A stretch of 64,000 bases of DNA from Ecdyonurus torrentis. Lineage: Eukaryota; Arthropoda; Insecta; Ephemeroptera; Heptageniidae. The DNA lies in NCBI GenBank assembly GCA_949318235.1, contig OX439131.1, positions 9,779,731 to 9,843,730 on the forward strand. Direction: 5' to 3'. Both the position numbers and the translations under genes were made by a program. Below the pieces are notes generated by a model. That model saw nothing but the letters and a program-made list of their open reading frames with translations. It was not told the origin of the DNA and searched no databases. This document shows, in pieces, positions 57,831 through 64,000 of this stretch. Position 1 is the first letter of the stretch; each line of letters begins with the position of its first letter.

Positions 57831-57860
57831 TGACGTCACCGTTTGCTATCCGTGACGTCA
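57831..57860. promoter_or_regulatory. Two CRE palindromes upstream of MCCC1
   Basis: TGACGTCA occurs perfectly twice (57,831-57,838 and 57,853-57,860), 22 bp apart, both followed or preceded by C to give TGACGTCAC on one strand. They lie 211-240 nt upstream of the MCCC1 start codon, a plausible position for a proximal promoter bound by CREB/ATF-family factors. They also sit at the edge of the fold-back repeat and might belong to it. Confidence 0.45.
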
Positions 57861-58734
57861 CTAATACAAACAATTAACCATTTAAAATGTCCTTACAATA
57901 AAAATTTACAAGGACATTTTTTTTTTACCCGCAAATGCACGATGAATCAGATTAAATATATGGGCACACCCTAAAATAATTTTTTATTTGAAATAATTAT
58001 TTTGAAACGGAAGAAAAAAATAAAAATATAGAGTGAAATATTGAATTTTCATTATATGTTTATGAAACAATAAAAAAATATATATTTTTTTTAATTCTTT
58101 ATGGGGGAAAAATGTTATAATTATATTTATATTTTATATATAATATAATATTTTTTGTATTTTCTTCAATTGAATTTTAAAAATTTGCAAATAGCTTAAA
58201 AATCGCATGATTTTATAATATATATTATTTTTATTTAATATATTTACGTTATAAAATTATATCTTTTATAAAAAAAAAAATAATAAAATAGTATAAAAAA
58301 TTTGCAAGGACATTTTTTTGTCTTGAATAAATTATAGGTATAAAATATATACACTCTACTGTTATATATAGCAAAAGCATAAACAACTTTCTGTTTTTTT
58401 TTTACTTTTTCTATATATTAAAATGATTATATTATATTATTTGATTTAATTTAAAACGAGAAAAAAAATGTAGAGTATTATATATTGCGCAAAGGACATT
58501 TTTTGAAGAAGATTATATTTTCTATTTTTTTTTCTCCATGGAGAAATGCACGCATGAATAATATAATAGCAAAATTGCATATTGTAAAAAAAAAAGGCCG
58601 CAAGGAAAATGCAGCAAATTTTAAGTCTTAAATTATTTTTATAGTGCAAATAAAAGTATTTTATATGTTTAACGCCGGATTATTTTGCAACGATATACAT
58701 CATTGTTTTAAAGTATCTTTTCTTCATGTAGAAT

Positions 58735-58746
58735 TATATATATATA

Positions 58747-58812
<66 letters not shown>

Positions 58813-58920
58813 TATAATATTATATTTATATATATTATATCATCCTATATATATATATAAATAATACGTTTTATTAATATATATAATATATATATATATA
58901 TATAATATATGTTAAGAAAT
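58735..58920. repeat. Imperfect AT-rich palindromic cluster
   Basis: AT dinucleotide runs broken by AATATT and ATATAATAT variants, followed by TTTAAACTATAAATATATTTATAGTTTA-like self-complementary sequence to about 58,960. It lies inside the left fold-back arm. Confidence 0.85.
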
Positions 58921-59429
58921 ATATAATTTAAACTATAAATATATTTATAGTTTATATATTTCTTTTCTTTAGGTATAGGTATATATATATAGCTATATAT
59001 AAAGCTATATATAGTTGTTAAAAAACAATATGTAAAAAAATATAAATAATAATAATAACTTGAGCAAAAAGTTTTTTTTTTTTTTTTTTTCCCCCTTCAA
59101 CATAATATAATTTGCATTTTGCAAGGACATTTTTTAACAGCAGCGCAGAAGTATTTTTCTTTTAACTCTGTTAAGGCTAAAAATTAAGTACTATAAATTA
59201 TGTGGTTTAATTTGACTAAAATTTTGTTATGCTAGTAACAGCTAGAAAAACTCGAGTATCTTTTACTTTTTTTCTTTTTTTTGAAGTAAAAAAATTGCAA
59301 GTACATTTTTTTTAAATAGCGAATTGTACTTTCTTCTTAACTAGATTTTGTTTTAATAAAATGTTATTTAAAAGCATATAATAATGATACCTTTGTCTTT
59401 TAAAAATATATTTTTTACTTTTTATATTA

Positions 59430-60880
59430 AATTTTTTTTTTCAGTCCTTATAAAAAAAATTTACAAGGACATTTTTTTAACACCGTATAACAATTTTTCT
59501 TTTAACTACTGTTAAGGCTTAAAATTAAGTACTGTGGTTTATTGACTAAAATTCTGTTATTCTAGTAACAGATAGACTCAAGTATGCTTTTCCTTTTTTT
59601 TTTTTTTTTGAAGTCCTTGCACAAAAATCTGCAAGGACATTTTTTTTTAAATAGCAAATTGTACTTTCTTCTTAAAAAGATTTTGTTTTAATAAAATATT
59701 ATTTAAAAGCATATAATACAGTCATGATACCTTTGTCTTTTAAAAATATATTTTTTACTTTTTATATTAAATATAAATTTTTTCTTTTCAGTCCTTGTAA
59801 AAAAAATTTACAAGGACATTTTTTTAACACCGCATAACAATTTTTCTTTTAACTGTTAAGGCTTAAAATTAAGTACTGTGGTTTATATTTGGTTTATATT
59901 GACTAAAATTCTGTTATTCTAGTAACAGATAGACTCATATATGCTTTTCCTTTTTTTTTTTTTTTTTTTTGGAAGTCCTTGCAAAAAAAATTGCAAGGAC
60001 ATTTTTTTTTTAAATAGCAAATTGTACTTTTTTCTTAACAAGATTTTGTTTTAATAAAATATTATTTAAAAGCATATAATATAATACATGATACCTTTGT
60101 CTTTTAAAAATATATTTTTTATTTATTTTTATATTAAATATAATATTTTTTTTCAGTCCTTGTAAAAAAAAATTACAAGGACATTTTTTTAACAACGCAT
60201 AACAAATTTTCTTTTAACTGTTAAGGCTTAAAATTAAGTACTGTGGTTTACTGACTAAAATTCTGTTATTCTAGTAACAGAAAAACTCAAGTATGCTTTT
60301 ACTTTTTTTTTTGTTTGTTTGTTTGTTTGAAGTCCTTGTAAAAAAATTGCAAGGACATTTTTTTTTAAATAGCAAATTGTACTTCTTATAAATAGATTTT
60401 GTTTAAATAAAATATTATTTAAAAGCATATAATACATGATATCTTTGTCTTTTAAAAATATATTTTTTACTTTTTATATTAAATTATTTTTTTCAGTCCT
60501 TTGTAAGAAAACTTTACAAGGATAATTTTTTAAACAGCGCATAACCATTTTTCTTTTAACTGTTAAGGCTTAAAATTAAGTACTTTGGTTTATTGGCTAT
60601 AAAATTCTGTTATTCTAATAACAGATAAACTCAAGTATATACTTTTACATTTTTTTTAAGTCCATGTAAAAAAATTGCAAGGATATTTTTTTAAAATAGA
60701 AAATTGCAATTCCTTCTTAATTAGATTTTTTTTCTAATAAAATATTATTTAATAGCATATAATACACAATATCTTTATCTTTTTAACAAAAATTACTTTT
60801 TATATTAAATATTAGATTTTTTTTTTTTTTTTATTAGTCCTTGTGAAAAAATTTACAAGGACATTTGTTTTATTACAGCA
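59430..60880. repeat. Tandem array of ~340-365-bp hairpin units
   Basis: About four and a half head-to-tail units. Each has two hairpin motifs. Type A is CAGTCCTTGTAAA...TTTACAAGGACATT at about 59,443, 59,790, 60,155, 60,495 and 60,836. Type B is AAGTCCTTGCAA...TTGCAAGGACATT at about 59,610, 59,972, 60,331 and 60,659. Type A is followed by AACTGTTAAGGCTTAAAATTAAGTACTGTGG and TCTGTTATTCTAGTAACAGA blocks, type B by AAATAGCAAATTGTAC and AAAAGCATATAATACATGAT blocks. Partial units continue on both sides (59,120, 59,300, 61,068). No coding potential. Confidence 0.88.
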
Positions 60881-61725
60881 ACCATGCATATACGCGTAAT
60901 AATAATTGTGTTATTTGAGGAAGTAAAATAATAATAATAATAATATTAATATCATTTTTTTAAAATACATGTATAAACTTTAACTTTTTAAATACAATAT
61001 TATATAATTAATTATATATAACAACAAATTTAAATTGTACACAGGCAAAGAATTTTTGTTTCTTTAAAAATTTGCAAGGATTATTATTATTATTTTTTTT
61101 TTTTGAGAGCTAGCATAGCAATTTTTCAATTATAATTTTTAACGCTAAAAATAAAGTAAGGTGGTTATGTTCATTGATTAAAATTAAGTTGTGTTGTATA
61201 AAATAATAATAATTATAATAAAAATTAATATGTTTGCACAAAAATAGTGATTATTGTGATCCCGATAAACCAAAAAATAAAGGATATGAATGTCAAAAAT
61301 AATAATAAAGGAATCAATTATGCAAAATATTAAGTCAATAATTTTTTACATTTAAATTCCATAAGCAGGACACAATAATAATGTACTATAAATTATTTAA
61401 ATTTAAGTTTTATTCTCTATATCTTACAAAAATATGTTTTTATTAATAATTTAAATTTTCAAAATAAGGGAAACAAAATTATTCTCAAGTCTCCGGGGGT
61501 TGTCAGAGCCCAGCCCACTTCCTCATCAATTTTCGGAAAATGTCAATTAAACCATCCAGGGGACCGGGAACCCAAGTTTTCGTTTATCTACGTTGGAATT
61601 TTTTTTAAAACCCCTACAACGGACATGAAGCAACCCGCACGACAAAGACGTTCAACGGGTTGCATAGTTTCTAACTCTGCAGGCAACTTAATTTTTTAAT
61701 TGAATTGTTTATAATATATTTTGGG

Positions 61726-62904
61726 ATTGAGACGGCCGAGTGCCTTACCATGTTTGACAGTAAAAACTCTTTAATTGAATTGTTTGTTTATTTAATTATA
61801 TTTAAACAACTGTGATTTCCCAAATTTCTCTGCAATGATAATCACATTTTAAAGTTGAACTTGATAAAACTTCGCACATAATCAGCCCTTGTCACTGGCA
61901 AGGTCAGCATTATATAAATTATAGGTCGATCACTGTAAGGGTCCTCATTAGCTTTACGTTAATTTTGGCCTGCTAGTCGAGCTATATAGGGCTTTACCAT
62001 ATATTAAATTCAGGGTTTTAATTTATGAAAATCTTGCTTTGGAATTGTTTAAACATGTTAAATAATAAATTATCAGATGATAAAGTTAAAAAAAAAAATA
62101 ATAAATACTCAAAAAGTATTTAGGACGTAAACGAGACACAGTGAAAGGAGCGGGTGGAAAAATGTGTGCTCAAAAGCTGACTTCAAAACGAAGATTTTTG
62201 GGTCCCGCTACAAATTTCAGTTTCTCATTGATGTCGAACATTCAAATCTGGTAACGTGGTAATAAAAAGTCATTTTGATCCACATTTTAAAATTAAGCTT
62301 TGAGAAACTAAAATTTCTGGTGGAACCCAGACCCTTGGAATCAACTTTGAGCACAGTTTTCACTAGTTCCTTTTACTGGGGCTCGGATCGTTTCAACGTT
62401 CTATATAAATACACTTCTTCAGTTATTGTGCTTATGTTATTATTCTGATTACGGATAACCCGCCTTGCCAGTGTCATGTTCCTGATTAGGCTTAAGTGCA
62501 GTTTCGTCTATTGGGTTCGAATACTTTTGCTCGAAATTATGTTATTTATAAATACTTTTTTTTTTTTTTTTCTTTTCTTTTGTTATTTTCTGAATTTTAG
62601 AAATTTAGATATAATTCTAATTTTGAAATTTAATTCACAAACAAAGTGTCACAAACAACTAATCATATAATAACACATGTAGGCCAAACGTATACAATGG
62701 AAAACGCAATTTTAAAATGTATTTAATGGCAGAGAACTTCGGAAAAAAAATTTCTTCTTTTTTTCACTATAAATAATTAGATAGATTATATAATAAATGA
62801 AATAATAATGATATAGTTTTAATTTATATAATATTTACATATTCAATTTCAATCAAAGGGTTTGTATTATGAATATATATGTGCTGTGCAGTGTGACACA
62901 GAGA
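61726..62904. other. Central loop of the fold-back element
   Basis: About 1.2 kb between the two arms, less AT-biased than the arms. It contains a secondary fold-back (62,136-62,380) and a B-box-like GGGTTCGAATAC near 62,513. The longest open frame (62,476-62,670) has no recognisable domain, so there is no evidence for an encoded transposase. Confidence 0.55.
62136..62380. repeat. Nested imperfect inverted repeat in the loop
   Basis: The left arm (62,136-62,228) carries CACAGTGAAAGGAG, GTGTGCTCAAA and CAGTTTCTCA. The right arm (62,299-62,380) carries the inverse TGAGAAACT, TTTGAGCACAG and CCTTTTACTG in mirrored order. The arms are diverged and separated by ~70 nt. This may be an older small fold-back element captured in the loop. 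Confidence 0.6.
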
Positions 62905-64000
62905 CGACAAAATATCTTTTAACAAATAATTTCAAATTAAAAAAACTAAGGCGCCTGCAGAGTTAGAAGCTATGCATCCCGTTGCACTTTTCTATCATGC
63001 GGGTTGCTTCATGTCACTTTTAGGGGTTTTAAAAAAATTCTACCGTAGATAAACGAAACCTCTTGGGTTCCCGCGGTCCCCTGGAATGGTTTGACATTTT
63101 CCAAAAATTGATGATTATTTTTATAAGTGTGCTGGGCTCTGACAACCCCCGGACCGGAGACCTGATAATTATTTTGATTCCCGCTTATTTTAAAAATTTA
63201 AATTATTAAATAAAAACACATTTTCGTAGGCAGATAGAGAAATTTTTAAATAATTAATAATATAGTGTGTCCTGCTTATGTAATTTAAATGTAAAAAATT
63301 ATTGATTTAATATTTTGCATAATTGATTAATAATTATTATTATTATTTTGTCGTTCATCCTTGAATTTGTTTTATATCAGTTATCTTTATTTGTGCAAAA
63401 CCTATAAGATTTTTATTATCTTATTGTTTTACCAACACAGCTTAATTTTAGTCAATATACATACCACCTTACTTTATTTTTAGCCTTAAAAATTATAATG
63501 AAAAAAAAATATATTCTCTCAAAAAAAAAAAAAAAAAGAAAAAAAAAGAAGAAGAAGAAGAAGAAGGAGAAGACCTTAGCAAGAAAAAAATCTTTGTCTA
63601 TATAATGCATACAATTTAAATTTGCTGTTTAATTATATCATATTGTTCTTAAAAGTTTTAGTTTAAACATTTATTTATTAATAATATAAATATTGTCTTA
63701 TTTTTTTACTTCCACAAAACACACAATTATTATTATTACTCGTGTATGTATGATTTCTATACTTAAAAAAAATGTCCTTGTAAAGTTTTTACAGTAATAA
63801 AGGACTAAAAAAAAAAAAAAAAAAAAAAAAAATATTCTCATATAAAAAGTATTATTTTTTTAAAAGACAAAGATATCATGTATATTATATGCTATATAAT
63901 ATTTTATTTAAAAATATCTATAAAAAGAAATTGCAATTTACAATTTACTATATATTTAAAAAAAATGCCCACTTTGCAATTTTGTTTACAAGGACTTAAA
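62905..64000. mobile_element. Right arm of the giant fold-back element (cut by window end)
   Basis: This is the inverted, diverged copy of about 60,640-61,725, collinear throughout. The arm then enters the hairpin repeat region in reverse orientation: ATGTCCTTGTAAAG at 63,773, the mirrored ATATTTTATTTAAAA and GACAAAGATATCATG blocks near 63,865-63,915, and TTTACAAGGACTTAA at the very end. The window stops inside it. If symmetric, it would continue for several kilobases. Confidence 0.7.

Larger units (their letters stand above)
57779..61725. mobile_element. Left arm of a giant fold-back element
   Basis: The segment contains repeated ACAAGGACATTTTT motifs from 57,786 onward. Its inner portion (about 60,640-61,725) is the inverted copy of 62,905-64,000. 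Clear inverted matches include GGGGGTTGTCAGAGCCCAGC at 61,494 with GCTGGGCTCTGACAACCCCC at 63,131, CTAACTCTGCAGGC at 61,671 with GCCTGCAGAGTTAG at 62,954, and TTCCATAAGCAGGACAC with GTGTCCTGCTTATG. The outer part carries the tandem array described separately. No transposase is visible. The layout resembles foldback-type transposons with tandemly repetitive long inverted repeats. The exact left end is uncertain. Confidence 0.7.

Noticed and set aside
59430..60880. Repeat-spacer pattern resembling a CRISPR array
   Set aside because: The units are ~340 bp, the intervening sequence is itself repeated, and the DNA is clearly eukaryotic with spliced genes.
62476..62670. 64-aa frame in the fold-back loop as a transposase remnant
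   Set aside because: Too short, with a Phe-rich run from poly-T and no catalytic motif; it gives no support for an encoded transposase.

Overview
The window is eukaryotic, very AT-rich DNA, crowded with (AT)n, (GA)n and poly-A/T tracts. It holds two recognisable genes, both near the right end. The spliceosomal GT-AG introns, several only 55-76 nt long, a mitochondrial carboxylase gene of animal type, and the heavy microsatellite load suggest an invertebrate, most likely an arthropod. I cannot place it more precisely.

Positions 1-46,600 are essentially gene-free. They contain simple repeats and a few short islands of higher GC. They also contain several small mobile or dispersed elements: a 154-bp fold-back at 8592-8745, a tRNA-like SINE candidate near 18.3 kb, two copies of a Tc1/mariner-like MITE (21,891 and 37,877), and two pairs of diverged dispersed repeats. 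One GC island (about 33.7-34.1 kb) could be a promoter or 5' exon.

Positions 46,638-48,158 (+) hold the last exon of a two-finger C2H2 zinc-finger protein of 442 aa. A well-formed 3' splice site precedes it, and a 29-codon upstream reading frame lies in the same exon. It is convergent with the gene at 51,357-57,620 (-), which I reconstructed as twelve exons encoding a complete 703-aa methylcrotonoyl-CoA carboxylase biotin-carboxylase/biotin-carrier subunit (MCCC1), a mitochondrial enzyme of leucine breakdown. Its seventh intron is inflated by a 2.1-kb inverted-repeat element. Inside that element sits a 1.4-kb hAT-type element with a perfect 8-bp target duplication.

From about 57.78 kb to the window end, starting roughly 160 bp upstream of the MCCC1 start codon, lies a very large fold-back structure. 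Its left arm (about 57.78-61.72 kb) contains a tandem array of ~340-365-bp units, each carrying two GTCCTTG/CAAGGAC hairpins. A ~1.2-kb central loop contains a second, smaller fold-back. The right arm (from about 62.9 kb) mirrors the left and is cut by the window end. The architecture resembles foldback transposons whose long inverted repeats are built of tandem repeats. It is the most unusual object here. Two palindromic CRE-type TGACGTCA sites lie at its MCCC1-proximal edge.
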